Source: SYFY01 sp043719475 (GTDB taxonomy: Bacteria > Pseudomonadota > Gammaproteobacteria > Pseudomonadales > Azotimanducaceae). From it: 64,000 nt of DNA. Below are positions 8,056-17,305 of the stretch, one piece after another; position 1 is the first letter of the stretch; each line of letters opens with the position of its first letter. The position numbers and the translations under genes are program-made. Below the pieces are notes generated by a model, which saw nothing but the letters and a program-made list of their open reading frames with translations, had not been told where the DNA came from and ran no database searches. The DNA is taken from contig JAYSTS010000293.1 of NCBI GenBank assembly GCA_043719475.1, positions 15,782 to 79,781 on the forward strand, read 5' to 3'.

Positions 8056-8844
8056 ATGAATATTCTCGATTTCAAGGCGCGAAAGCGCATTCGCTCCCCA
8101 ATTTCCATGCTGACTTGTTACGACTTCGCGTTCGCGCGTTTGTTGAACCAGTCGGATGTGGATGTGTTGCTGATTGGCGATAGTGTGGCCATGGTGCAAC
8201 ACGGTTATCCAAGCACGTTACACGCCGACGTCAACATGATGGCCATGCATACTGCGGGTGTCCGACGCGGAGCACCGGACAAGTTCATCGTTGCAGACAT
8301 GCCTTTTCTGAGTATCAGAAAGGGCCTGAAGCACGCCATGAATGCAGTGGGCTCGCTCATGCAAGCAGGCGCGAACGCGGTGAAAATCGAGGGCGAGGCG
8401 GGCCAACTCGATCTCATGCGACATATCGTTGAGTCCGGCGTACCTGTCATGGGGCATCTGGGTCTGACGCCACAGTCAGTTGAATCGTTCGGTGGGCACC
8501 GGGTCCAGGGACGATCGGAAGGCGCGGCGGCGGAAATGATGAATTCCGCGCAACGACTTGAACAGGCGGGTTGTTTCGCCATCGTCCTTGAGTGTGTTCC
8601 ACGCGTTCTGGGTCGAGGTGTCAGCGACGTGCTGCAGATTCCCGTAATCGGCATTGGCGCCGGCGACGGTGTAGATGGCCAAGTACTTGTACTTCAGGAC
8701 ATGCTCGGCATGAACGAAGCCTTCAAGCCAAAGTTTCTTCGCCACTATGCCGACACACATACCTCGGTAAAGTCAGCAGTCAACCAGTTCCACAGTGACG
8801 TGCGCAGTCGTGTGTTCCCGAATCCGGAGGAGTGCTACGCATGA
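8056..8844 (+). CDS. panB: PanB, 3-methyl-2-oxobutanoate hydroxymethyltransferase
   Basis: First committed enzyme of pantothenate synthesis (ketoisovalerate plus methylene-THF to ketopantoate). 262 residues from ATG 8056, the normal size. Family motifs are TCYDFAFARLL, LIGDSVAMVQHGY, VKIEGEAG, VMGHLGLTPQS, VLECVPRVLG and IGIGAGDGVDGQVLVLQDMLG. The frame is open back to 7813, but that extension is encoded by the homopurine tract and is not part of the family, so ATG 8056 is chosen. It overlaps panC (ATGA). Confidence 0.97.
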   Translation: MNILDFKARKRIRSPISMLTCYDFAFARLLNQSDVDVLLIGDSVAMVQHGYPSTLHADVNMMAMHTAGVRRGAPDKFIVADMPFLSIRKGLKHAMNAVGSLMQAGANAVKIEGEAGQLDLMRHIVESGVPVMGHLGLTPQSVESFGGHRVQGRSEGAAAEMMNSAQRLEQAGCFAIVLECVPRVLGRGVSDVLQIPVIGIGAGDGVDGQVLVLQDMLGMNEAFKPKFLRHYADTHTSVKSAVNQFHSDVRSRVFPNPEECYA

Positions 8845-9617
8845 ACGTCATCCATTCAATTCGCGAGTGGCAGTCGATTCGCAGGCAAATGCCGAACTCG
8901 ATCGGCTTCGTTCCGACCATGGGCGCACTTCATGCCGGGCATGCTGCTCTACTTGATCAGTCTGTGCGCGAAAACGATTGCACCGTCCTGAGCATCTATG
9001 TGAATCCGACGCAATTCAACAATCCAGAGGATCTGACCAATTACCCCTCTACACTGGAGTCGGACCTCGAGCTTGCCAGCGCGCGAGGTGTGGACTTCGT
9101 GTTGATGCCTCAGTACGACGAATTGTATGCGGACAACTATCGCTTTCGGGTTGATGAGCTTGGTTTCAGCCAGACACTTTGTGGCGCACACCGACCTGGC
9201 CACTTCACCGGTGTCCTCACGGTAGTTCTCAAACTGCTGAATATCGTCCAGCCCCAACGGGCGTACTTTGGGGAAAAGGACTACCAGCAGCTATCCCTCA
9301 TCGCAGACATGGCAAAGGCATTTTTTCTGCCGGTGGAGATTGTCAAGGTGGCGACGGTACGCGATGCAGATGGACTTGCATTGAGTTCGCGAAACGCAAG
9401 GCTCACACCGCAGGCGCGTCGCCTTGCACCATCATTCAACCGACTGTTACACGCTGAAGCCCCGGATCGAACCATTCATGACGAACTGGTGCGGGCCGGG
9501 TTTACGGTGGACTACGTCGAGACTCATGCCGGGCGACGTTTTGGCGCAGTGCTCATGGATTGCGGTACTCATGCCGTTCGCCTCATCGACAACGTCCAGC
9601 TGACCGTTACCTGTTGA
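8841..9617 (+). CDS. panC: PanC, pantothenate synthetase
   Basis: Condenses pantoate with beta-alanine via a pantoyl-adenylate. The nucleotidyltransferase HIGH-type motif is PTMGALHAGHAAL, GEKDYQQL lies mid-protein, and the KMSKS-like loop is LSSRNARL. The start ATG 8841 overlaps the panB stop (ATGA), showing coupling. At 258 residues it is shorter than the usual 270-290. The C-terminal dimerisation part is compact but still has a TVDYVET-type strand, so it is probably functional. Confidence 0.95.
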   Translation: MNVIHSIREWQSIRRQMPNSIGFVPTMGALHAGHAALLDQSVRENDCTVLSIYVNPTQFNNPEDLTNYPSTLESDLELASARGVDFVLMPQYDELYADNYRFRVDELGFSQTLCGAHRPGHFTGVLTVVLKLLNIVQPQRAYFGEKDYQQLSLIADMAKAFFLPVEIVKVATVRDADGLALSSRNARLTPQARRLAPSFNRLLHAEAPDRTIHDELVRAGFTVDYVETHAGRRFGAVLMDCGTHAVRLIDNVQLTVTC

Positions 9618-9703
9618 TAGCCTGAAGACAGCCTGACAACTCGCGGTTTACCGTTCGCCACAACACCTCGTAGACTGGCGCCTTGTCACCAGACTGGCGC
9701 CTG

Positions 9704-10609
9704 ATGCTTCCAGAACGCAAAGACCACATCGACGGGCTGGGTGCATCGCTCCTGATCGGTTTCAGCGCCATCCTTGGTCTTAATCAGGCACTGGTGAAGC
9801 TGGTCAACGCCGGCATGTCGCCCATGTTTCAATCAGGCTTGCGCAGTGCATGCGCTTTCGTAGTCGTGCTCCTGTGGACCCTCATTCTCCGCAAACAGCT
9901 GGATTTTCGCGGCGGCAGTGTCAAGTGGGGCATTTTGATGGGCGTTTTATTTGCGCTGGAGTTTGCGCTCCTGTTCATTGCGCTGGACTACACCACGGTC
10001 TCACGAGTATCACTGTTCTTCTACAGCATGCCGCTATTTACCACCATTGGTGCGCACTTCCTGATACCGGAAGAGCGCTTTCATCCCGGGAAACTGCTTG
10101 GTCTCGTCATCGCGTTCGCAGGCTTGTCGATAGGGCTCACTGACTCAGGTTCGCAACCATCGGCCACTTCCTGGATCGGTGATGTTCTCGCTATTGCAGG
10201 GGCGATCTGCTGGTCGGCTATTGCACTGGGTATCCGCACCACCGTCCTGATCCAGCGTCCCGCAGAACAGGTCATGCTGTTCCAGCTTGGAGTCTCAGCG
10301 GTCCTTTTATTGGCTGTGGCCCCAGCTTTTGGTGACACGATACGCGACATGACGATCACCATCGCCTGGATATTCGCGTTCCAGGTGATTGCCGTAGCCA
10401 GCATTGGTTATCTGCTCTGGGCACGCATCCTGGCCATCTATCCGGTAGGTAACATGGCTTCGTTCAGCTTGCTTGCACCGTTGTTCGGGGTGTTGTCGGG
10501 CTGGATGATCTTCGATGATCCATTGACCCCGCGTTTTGCAATTGCGTTGATCCTGGTGGGCGCCGGCCTGATTGTCATCAACCGCCGCGTCGTCGCAAGT
10601 CGATCGTGA
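9704..10609 (+). CDS. EamA/DMT superfamily transporter
   Basis: Inner-membrane protein of 301 residues with about ten hydrophobic segments arranged as two EamA repeats, typical of drug/metabolite transporters (the 10-TMS family including YdcZ- and RhaT-like exporters). The first repeat starts GASLLIGFSAILGLNQALVK; the second starts WIGDVLAIAGAICWSAIAL. The start is set to ATG 9704. The in-frame TTG 9683 would add seven unremarkable residues. The substrate cannot be predicted. It lies 86 bases after panC, so co-transcription with panBC is possible. The 3' end overlaps the convergent DUF2126 gene by 32 bases. Confidence 0.88.
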   Translation: MLPERKDHIDGLGASLLIGFSAILGLNQALVKLVNAGMSPMFQSGLRSACAFVVVLLWTLILRKQLDFRGGSVKWGILMGVLFALEFALLFIALDYTTVSRVSLFFYSMPLFTTIGAHFLIPEERFHPGKLLGLVIAFAGLSIGLTDSGSQPSATSWIGDVLAIAGAICWSAIALGIRTTVLIQRPAEQVMLFQLGVSAVLLLAVAPAFGDTIRDMTITIAWIFAFQVIAVASIGYLLWARILAIYPVGNMASFSLLAPLFGVLSGWMIFDDPLTPRFAIALILVGAGLIVINRRVVASRS

Positions 10610-13600
10610 ACGGCAGATCAGGATGTACTCGCTCAGGCGTCAGGGTAATTCGCCCCTGAGTGCCTCCATGCGCGTGGAATCGAGCGCCACGTCGCGCCTC
10701 TGCTTCATTTGCATTCAACGGAAAGGTTGAGTAGTTGCGTCCGCCTGGATGCGTGACGTGATACACACCGCCGCCAATTGATCGCTCGTTGGCGACGTCA
10801 ATCAGGTCGAATACCAATGGACCATGCACATCGATCGTCGAGTGCATGCTCGAAGGGGGATTCCACGCCTTGTATCGGACTCCTGCCACATATGTGCCCT
10901 GCTCTCCCGTTGCATGCAATGGTACCTGTCGACCATTGCAGCTCACTGCATATCGGTCACCGGGCAGTCCACGCACCAGCACCTGCACTCGTTCGACCGA
11001 TGAATCCACATACCGGGCTGTTCCCTGTCCGGTACTCTCCTCACCGAGGACGTGCCATGGCTCCAGCGCCGAATGCAGTTCGAGCGACATGCCTCGCGCT
11101 TCGATCCGGCCAATAAACGGAAAGCGGAACTCGAGGAAAGGCAGAAACCATTCCGCTTCGAAGGCGTAGCCGGCTCGCTGCATACTGCGCAGAACATCCT
11201 CGAAGTCTTGCCAGACAAAGTGCCGAAGCATGAATCGGTCGTGGAGATCAGTTCCCCACCGGATCATGGGTGCCTTGTAGGGTTTGTTCCAGAAACGCGC
11301 AACCAGTGCACGAATGAGCAGCATCTGCGCTGTGCTCATGTGCGCATGTGGCGGCATCTCGAACGCCCGAAACTCAACGAGACCGCGTCGACCACCAGCG
11401 CTGTCCGGTGAATACAACTTGTCGATGCAGAACTCGGATCGATGCGTATTGCCGGTCAAATCAACGAGGAAGTTGCGCAGAACCCGGTCAACGATCCAGG
11501 GTCGGTCAGTGTCACCTTCCGGTAGTTGATCGAGCGCAATCTCCAGCTCGTAGAGGTGATCGTCGCGCGCTTCATCGACTCTTGGCGCCTGACTGGTCGG
11601 CCCGATGAACAACCCGGAAAAGAGGTAGGACAGGCTTGGGTGTCGCTGCCAGAATCGCAGCAGACTGCCCAGCAATTCCGGTCGGCGCAAGAACGGACTG
11701 TCTTCTGGTTTGGCGCCACCCAGCGTGACATGGTTTCCCCCGCCGGTACCCGTATGCCGGCCATCCAGCATGAATTTTTCTGTTCCCAGCCGCGTGAGTC
11801 TGGCCTGCGCGTACAGCTCTTCAGTGTTCGTAACAAGCTCACGGAAACTCGTCACTGGCGGCACGTTCACTTCGATCACACCAGGATCCGGTGTGATCTG
11901 CAGTACTCTCAATCGATGATCCTTGGGCGGCTCATATCCTTCGAGCGTCACGCCTAACTTCATGCGGCGTGCTACATCGCCGATGGCATCAACAACCGCA
12001 AGGTAACTTTCCAGACGCTTGATAGGCGGCATGAATACGTACAGCTTGCCGCCTCGAGCCTCAATGACCAGCGCCGTGTGGATTATTTCTCGTTGATCAC
12101 TTGAGACGGCTTCCGCATCCTGTTCGCCTGCAGCGGGTAGTTCTTCCCTAGGCGAAAAAGGATCAACGGCCGCCTCCACCTCACGCTCATCGGGCTCAAC
12201 CCACGGCAATGAGGCGAGTGGCAATCGCAGCCCCATTGGCGAGTCTCCCGGCAACAGCAACATCGCGCCCGAGCGAAATCGCCATTCGCTCGTCAGCCAC
12301 CCGCCATGACGGCCCTTCGCCTGCCACTTGAGTGGCAGCGCATAACCTACAGGCGTTGTGAGTCCCGTCGTGAATATTCGGGCCAGTCGCTCGCGCTCCA
12401 GCGGATCATCAAGACGTGAATCAGTAGGCGAGACATTTTCGGGCAGCTGTTGTTCCTTGATGAGATTCTGGAACACATCTTCATAGCCTGGAAAAATGTG
12501 TTTTTCACTCAGCTTGAGTTTGTGTGCAACCCCGGCCATCAGAGCTCTGCAATGACTGGCATCAAACGGCCCCGGAACTTCATCGCCGGACAAAACGCCT
12601 GGATGTTTCACCAATGGCTTGCCATCGGTTCGCCAGTACACCGACATCACCCAGCGCGGTAATGGCTCTCCGGGATACCACTTCCCTTGCCCACGATGAA
12701 CCAGGCCAGTTGGCGCATAACATGCCCGCAGACGATCAAGCAATGCTGCGCTTAACGCATGCTTCGATTCCGACAGGGCTGTGAAATTCCACTCCGGCCC
12801 CTCCATATCGTCAATGGAAACGAAGGTAGGTTCGCCGCCCATGGTCAACCGGACGTCACCGCGCTCAAGATCTCGATCAACCTTGTCGCCGAGTTTGAGT
12901 ACACGTTTCCATGCCGGGATCGAAAAAGGCAGGGTGACGCGAGGATCTTCATGGATGCGAATCACTTCATTGCTGAACGAGAAATCGACACTGGTTGGAC
13001 CGGTCGACCCGGTTACCGGAGCGGCACTGGCCGGGTCCGGGGTACACGCCAGCGGGATGTGGCCTTCACCCGCCATGAGACCGGACGTCGGATCCAGACC
13101 AATCCAGCCTGCTCCGGGCAGATAGACCTCTGCCCAGGCGTGCAGATCAGTGAAGTCGTGGGTCGTTCCCGACGGGCCATCCAGCGCCTCGAAATCGGCT
13201 TTCAGCTGGACCAGATAACCGGAGACAAATCGCGCTGCCAGACCGAGGTGGCGCAGTATCTGAACCAACAGCCACCCGCTGTCCCGGCACGATCCTGATC
13301 GCCGGCCCAACGTGTCCTCGCAGCTCTGGACACCCGGCTCCATGCGAACAAGATAGTCGACGTCTTTTTGCAATCGTTGATTGAGCGCGACCAGAAAGTC
13401 AACGGTGCGGGCATCCTTCGTGTCCACCGCAGCCAGCCACGCGGTAAGTTTTGGGCCACGTTCTGCGACCTCGAGGTACGGTGTCAGATCCCGGTGAAGC
13501 TGGGGCTCGTAAGCGAAAGGAAACTTCTCGACACCTTCATCCAGAAAAAAATCGAATGGATTGATCACCGTCAAATCAGCAATCAACGAAACCTCGATGC

Positions 13601-13826
13601 TCAACTCGGTGGCCGGATCCGGAAACACGAACCGGGCGAGGTAGTTTCCAAACGGATCCTGCTGCCAATTCACAAAGTGCGGTTCCGGTGTCACCTTGAG
13701 TGAATAGGCAGAGATCGGCGTGCGGCAATGTGGAGCTGGTCGGAGGCGTATCACGTGGGGGAACAATTCCACCCTGCGATCAAAACGGTAGGTGGTTTTG
13801 TGTCCGAGAGAAACGTGAATGGTCAC
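10578..13826 (-). CDS. Transglutaminase-like DUF2126 fusion protein (1082 aa)
   Basis: Large cytosolic protein. The N-terminal part (about 1-290) is a bacterial transglutaminase N domain followed by a transglutaminase core with catalytic Cys in GSCRDSGW, His in DLHAWAEV and Asp in GLDPTSG. The rest (about 320-1082) is the DUF2126 domain (for example MGGEPTFVSIDDMEGPEW, GTGGGNHVTLGG, SLSYLFSG, HRSEFCIDKLY). This fusion is known to cluster with the Anbu peptidase, an alpha-E protein and a circularly permuted ATP-grasp protein, a set suggested to make or cleave peptide-like amides. Here only Anbu is adjacent. Its start overlaps the Anbu stop by 4 bases. Confidence 0.93.
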   Translation of the reverse strand: MTIHVSLGHKTTYRFDRRVELFPHVIRLRPAPHCRTPISAYSLKVTPEPHFVNWQQDPFGNYLARFVFPDPATELSIEVSLIADLTVINPFDFFLDEGVEKFPFAYEPQLHRDLTPYLEVAERGPKLTAWLAAVDTKDARTVDFLVALNQRLQKDVDYLVRMEPGVQSCEDTLGRRSGSCRDSGWLLVQILRHLGLAARFVSGYLVQLKADFEALDGPSGTTHDFTDLHAWAEVYLPGAGWIGLDPTSGLMAGEGHIPLACTPDPASAAPVTGSTGPTSVDFSFSNEVIRIHEDPRVTLPFSIPAWKRVLKLGDKVDRDLERGDVRLTMGGEPTFVSIDDMEGPEWNFTALSESKHALSAALLDRLRACYAPTGLVHRGQGKWYPGEPLPRWVMSVYWRTDGKPLVKHPGVLSGDEVPGPFDASHCRALMAGVAHKLKLSEKHIFPGYEDVFQNLIKEQQLPENVSPTDSRLDDPLERERLARIFTTGLTTPVGYALPLKWQAKGRHGGWLTSEWRFRSGAMLLLPGDSPMGLRLPLASLPWVEPDEREVEAAVDPFSPREELPAAGEQDAEAVSSDQREIIHTALVIEARGGKLYVFMPPIKRLESYLAVVDAIGDVARRMKLGVTLEGYEPPKDHRLRVLQITPDPGVIEVNVPPVTSFRELVTNTEELYAQARLTRLGTEKFMLDGRHTGTGGGNHVTLGGAKPEDSPFLRRPELLGSLLRFWQRHPSLSYLFSGLFIGPTSQAPRVDEARDDHLYELEIALDQLPEGDTDRPWIVDRVLRNFLVDLTGNTHRSEFCIDKLYSPDSAGGRRGLVEFRAFEMPPHAHMSTAQMLLIRALVARFWNKPYKAPMIRWGTDLHDRFMLRHFVWQDFEDVLRSMQRAGYAFEAEWFLPFLEFRFPFIGRIEARGMSLELHSALEPWHVLGEESTGQGTARYVDSSVERVQVLVRGLPGDRYAVSCNGRQVPLHATGEQGTYVAGVRYKAWNPPSSMHSTIDVHGPLVFDLIDVANERSIGGGVYHVTHPGGRNYSTFPLNANEAEARRGARFHAHGGTQGRITLTPERVHPDLPFTIDLRRRGG

Positions 13827-14551
13827 GAGGACTGTTCAACCTCCCAATCAATGACCGGCAAGCGTGCGAATGCGATCTTGATTTCCTTGTTCCAGTTTCT
13901 CTTCACATCGCGCAAATAGTCATCGTCCTCTTCGAAAAGCCGATATCGCCCCGGCTGCAATGAGCCGGCATTGTAAGCAACGATCTCTATGGGTGGCGCG
14001 ACAGTCAGGTTGCTTCGCATCGTTCCGTCCATCGACACCAGCGCACACAACGCCGCCTGATCCAGGGAAGAATCCATGGTGACCACACGATCAAGGATCG
14101 GCTTGCCATACTTCGATTCGCCGATCTGCAGATAAGGGACCTGGTTCGAACTTTCGATGAAGTTCCCTTCCGGATAGACCATGTAGGTGCGGCATCGAGC
14201 GCCCCAAACCTCTCCAGCAACGAGAAAGCTGGCCTCAAAAACATGCCCGCCCGGGGTTTTTTCCTGCTCTTTTCGACTCAGCCCGCCTACGTAGGTGGCC
14301 GCTTCACTGACGTTTTTTACGGTTTTCAGGCTGGTTTTTGCATTGTCCCGAAAGTCTCGTTCAATCTGCGCAAAAACGCCTTGTGTGGTTGCAAGATTTC
14401 CCGAGCAACAAAGTATGAACTGGCGATCTCCAGGCACACCAAAGATCCGCATCTTGCTGTGCGTGCTGACGCTGTCGACCCCTGCGTTGGTACGCGAGTC
14501 GGAGATCAGGACCAGTCCCGCGTTGACATGTATGGCGAGGCAATAAGTCAT
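13823..14551 (-). CDS. Anbu-type proteasome-like Ntn peptidase
   Basis: Ancestral-beta-subunit (Anbu/BPH) homologue of 242 residues. The N terminus from ATG 14551, MTYCLAIHVNAGLVLISDSRTNAGVD, matches the family and puts a Thr right after Met as the likely nucleophile. The frame could start five codons earlier (14566), but that would hide the Thr. Further conserved parts are SKMRIFGVPGDRQFILCCSGNL and SSLDQAALCALVSMDGTMRSNL. The gene is coupled by a 4-base overlap with the DUF2126 transglutaminase, the usual partner. The biological substrate is not established. Confidence 0.93.
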   Translation of the reverse strand: MTYCLAIHVNAGLVLISDSRTNAGVDSVSTHSKMRIFGVPGDRQFILCCSGNLATTQGVFAQIERDFRDNAKTSLKTVKNVSEAATYVGGLSRKEQEKTPGGHVFEASFLVAGEVWGARCRTYMVYPEGNFIESSNQVPYLQIGESKYGKPILDRVVTMDSSLDQAALCALVSMDGTMRSNLTVAPPIEIVAYNAGSLQPGRYRLFEEDDDYLRDVKRNWNKEIKIAFARLPVIDWEVEQSS

Positions 14552-14929
14552 CTCAAAACTGCTCAATCAATCCAATAGTCGATAGGTGCCAGCTGCAGGT
14601 GCTGCTCATCCGGCCCCGTGATTCACGAAGTTTGCCAATATTGCGGAAGCGTTGCTTATCTGGCGACGAATGCGGGCATCCAGGATGCATCCACTTGATG
14701 TAGTTGAATCCGGCGTCGCGTACAAATCATTGCATAGAATTGCCCGCTGGTTTGCGTCGTTCCGTTGCCGCATTGTGGGCTGCACGTAAGCCGTTTGCCA
14801 ATGCCAGCAGGCGGCCAGCAGGCGGCCGGGATTAAGACCGTTGCACGGAGTCGGTGTTAAGAACGGTTCACTGTTCGCCGATCGCGCGGCCACGACACAC
14901 AAAAATAACAGCGATAGCCATAACCACAT

Positions 14930-15178
14930 TGACTGCACTTCGAAATGGTTTCCGGTGCACAGCCCCGCCCCCGTTGATTTCACAATGGCAGCAATTTGTG
15001 CGTCGAATTGAGAAATCGGTCGACCAGACCGACTCGGCGACAAAAGGAGCACGCCGTGAAAAATTTCCGCCTGTGTAATCGTTGTTATGAAAAGATTCGC
15101 CGCCAATTGTGTCGCCACACAATTCGTGACACTGGCCTCCGGCGCTGCCCTCATCAATTCGGACAGAACTGACTGGAG
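14930..15178 (-). pseudogene. Remnant of a VapC/FitB-type PIN-domain toxin
   Basis: The minus strand encodes pieces of a PIN-domain toxin. VLSELMRAAPEASV is the N-terminal helix, preceded by QS where the family has the catalytic DTN. LFITTITQAEIFHGVLLL follows, and then, with an internal segment missing, SGRPISQFDAQIAAIVKSTG. The start codon, the first metal-binding Asp and a central block are gone, and the C terminus runs into unrelated sequence. No VapB antitoxin is recognisable. It is a dead toxin-antitoxin relic. Confidence 0.6.
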
Positions 15179-15306
15179 CAGCCGTATAGCGCATCACCGC
15201 AGGATCTCGCGCGACGGACTGTTCTTCGAGGACACAGAGCTCAAGTCAGGCTCAACCTGGAACTTGCTGACACGCTGGATCATCTGAACGCCATTTCCGT
15301 CCACTA

Positions 15307-15540
15307 CCGTATCGCTGTCGGACAGGGCGCAGTCGTCTGTCAGCCACATCAGCGCGACCAGCTCGAACGACTATGCCGCTACGCATCAGCCTTCGGGCGG
15401 TGACCAACCCTCTGATTTGCACGGCTCTCCGTCGACGCCTCTTATCTGGTCCTCTACCATCTCAAGAACCCCTTCCGCGACCACCACCACGCGCCAATCT
15501 CATCCGATATCACGGCGTATTCGCACCCGTCAGACGCTGC
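15307..15540 (+). pseudogene. Remnant of an IS91-family (Y2/HUH) transposase
   Basis: Three fragments in shifting frames match the C-terminal half of IS91-type transposases in the right order: QRDQLERLCRYASA (15351-15393 region), then SYLVLYHLKNPFRD (about 15441-15480), then PPPRANLIRYHGVFAP (about 15481-15530). The last motif is highly characteristic of the family. Frameshifts and stops separate them, and the catalytic tyrosine region upstream is not seen. It is non-functional and marks a past mobile element next to the VapC relic. Confidence 0.65.
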
Positions 15541-15969
15541 ACGACAATCCATTGAGACTCTTGAAGTCTTTTCCCTTCCGTTTGAATCCGGTCTTGGAAC
15601 TTCTTCTTCGGAGGGCTCCAGTTATTGCGCATTCTGTCCGAGACCATAACAACACAACGCGACCCCCCGTGAGAAAAGACGATCGATCGCTTCAACGACT
15701 GCTGTCCTTCCAGGACCGCGACGCATCCGGATGTGCCCTCACTGTCTGGCGCGGGGTCGTGGACAACCTGATTGCGTTCGCGAACCCCAAAGCATCTGAG
15801 CAGGCGCATCCTTATCTGCAGCGGATAGTGGCGGTACTCACGCGAGAACGGCGAGGCGATGAAGGGGAGGAATGCGGCTCGCCCAGCGATTGCAGCATCG
15901 TGCCAGGCGACGTCTGGTACAAATCCTGGACACGCTGCAAGGCTGTGGCATGCTCGACAACGCGAACTG
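15541..15969. other. Stretch without a recognisable gene
   Basis: Between the transposase relic and the uncharacterised gene at 15970 there are open frames on both strands (for example minus 15510-16511), but none has recognisable family features or a convincing start signal. It is probably decayed insertion sequence. Confidence 0.5.
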
Positions 15970-16866
15970 ATGCACAACATCCGTGCTGCATTTGACCAGG
16001 AGCCTCCCACGACGACCGAAAACGCACAGAAGATCATCGAGCAGCTGCAGGCAGCGCATAACCGCCGAAAACTCGGAGATTTCGACGGATTGTCCCCCGA
16101 ACAGATGTCCGGGCTCCTGTATACGCCCTTCGAGTGTCCGCAGCTGGTCACCGTCGCAACGCAGTTGCCCACAGCTGCGCAGGCACCAATTCTCGAACTG
16201 TACGGCCGTATTGCCAATGCCATCGGAGAAAAAGGACTGAAGGCTACCGTTAGTGGCAATCTCCCCCGCAAGCTGGTCAGAGAAGCGGCCTTCGCCCGTT
16301 TCCCGGAAGATTCGGACATTGAACGCCATGTTCTTTCCGAAGCCGATTTTCCCTCTCTGCACGGCGTCCGCCTGATGGCCGGGCTGGCGGGTCTGATCCG
16401 CAAACAACACGGTAAATTCCTGCTGACCGCCAAAGCCCGGAAGCTGCATGCGTCCGGTGGAGCCGCCGCTGCCTTCCCCGAACTCTTCAAGACGTTCGCC
16501 AAGCGTTTCAACTGGGGCTATTGGGATGCCCTCCCTGAACTGCCCATCGTGCAGACCGCCTTCATGTTTTCGTTGTTGCAGTTTTCCCGTTACGGAGCAC
16601 AACCTCGGCCGGAGTCGTTTTACACCGACGCATTCCTGCGGGCTTTCCCGCTGGCGCTCCAGGAAGCCGTCCAAACGCCCTTGAGAACCTCCGAGGACTC
16701 CGAGGAGTTGGTACGAATGACCTATGAAGTCAGGACCTTCAGGTTCCTGGAACTACTCGGGTTTGCCGAACGGATGGAAACTCAACGCAGATTGTTCCAA
16801 ACGATGCGCGGGGGGCAGGTGCGCAAACTACCTCTTCTCGATGCGTGTATTCAGTTCATGGTTTGA
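15970..16866 (+). CDS. Uncharacterised conserved-looking protein (298 aa)
   Basis: I have no name for this protein, but it reads as a genuine coding sequence. It has patterned charged and hydrophobic residues, a KIIEQLQAAHNRRKLGDFDG opening, the signature LSPEQMSGLLYTPFE, and a FAKRFNWGYWDALPELPIVQ segment that I recall from a bacterial family of unknown function. It appears all-alpha, without signal peptide or membrane segments. ATG 15970 is preferred over ATG 15859 because the earlier codons are Ala/Arg rich and look non-coding. The flanking decay suggests it may have been carried on the lost element or survived beside it. The start is uncertain and the gene may be 5' truncated. Confidence 0.6.
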   Translation: MHNIRAAFDQEPPTTTENAQKIIEQLQAAHNRRKLGDFDGLSPEQMSGLLYTPFECPQLVTVATQLPTAAQAPILELYGRIANAIGEKGLKATVSGNLPRKLVREAAFARFPEDSDIERHVLSEADFPSLHGVRLMAGLAGLIRKQHGKFLLTAKARKLHASGGAAAAFPELFKTFAKRFNWGYWDALPELPIVQTAFMFSLLQFSRYGAQPRPESFYTDAFLRAFPLALQEAVQTPLRTSEDSEELVRMTYEVRTFRFLELLGFAERMETQRRLFQTMRGGQVRKLPLLDACIQFMV

Positions 16867-17122
16867 GGTGAGTGTGCTGAAAGTGCGCCGCCTCAAATGG
16901 GCGACCAGGAACCTGTCGGACTTGAGGCTGATCTACTGCGCCGACTGTGGGAAGAGCGGTCCGTTTTCCCCCGATTCCTTGTTGCTCAGTTCCTCCGCAC
17001 ACCTCGAAATAGTGAAAAAACCGTACTCGTTTGCCCATCCGGTTGGCGATGATCATTTGGGTCGAACCGACCCAATCAATGCTTCCGTGAGAAGAAGACT
17101 GCAGCGGCGGAAGCTGTTCAGG

Positions 17123-17151
17123 TTGACGCTCCTGAGGCCGACCGGTTTAAT
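17123..17151 (+). promoter_or_regulatory. Sigma-70 type promoter of the tRNA-Phe gene
   Basis: TTGACG (17123-17128) and TTTAAT (17146-17151) are separated by 17 bases and lie 15 bases before the tRNA 5' end. Spacing and both hexamers fit a strong vegetative promoter for a stable RNA. The remaining sequence from 16867 to 17122 shows nothing else recognisable. Confidence 0.75.
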
Positions 17152-17166
17152 ACGCGGCCCTTCTGC

Positions 17167-17242
<76 letters not shown>

Positions 17243-17305
17243 TCCCTTTAATCGAACTTCCCAGCAGTTGATACTCCAGGCTCATGCCCTTGAGTGGAAG
17301 CCGCC

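Noticed and set aside
10778..13300. Several plus-strand frames of 80-180 codons
   Set aside because: All are shadows of the DUF2126 transglutaminase gene on the other strand.
15510..16511. 333-codon minus-strand open frame
   Set aside because: It overlaps the plus-strand gene at 15970, has Cys/Ser/Arg-rich low-information sequence and no start signal.
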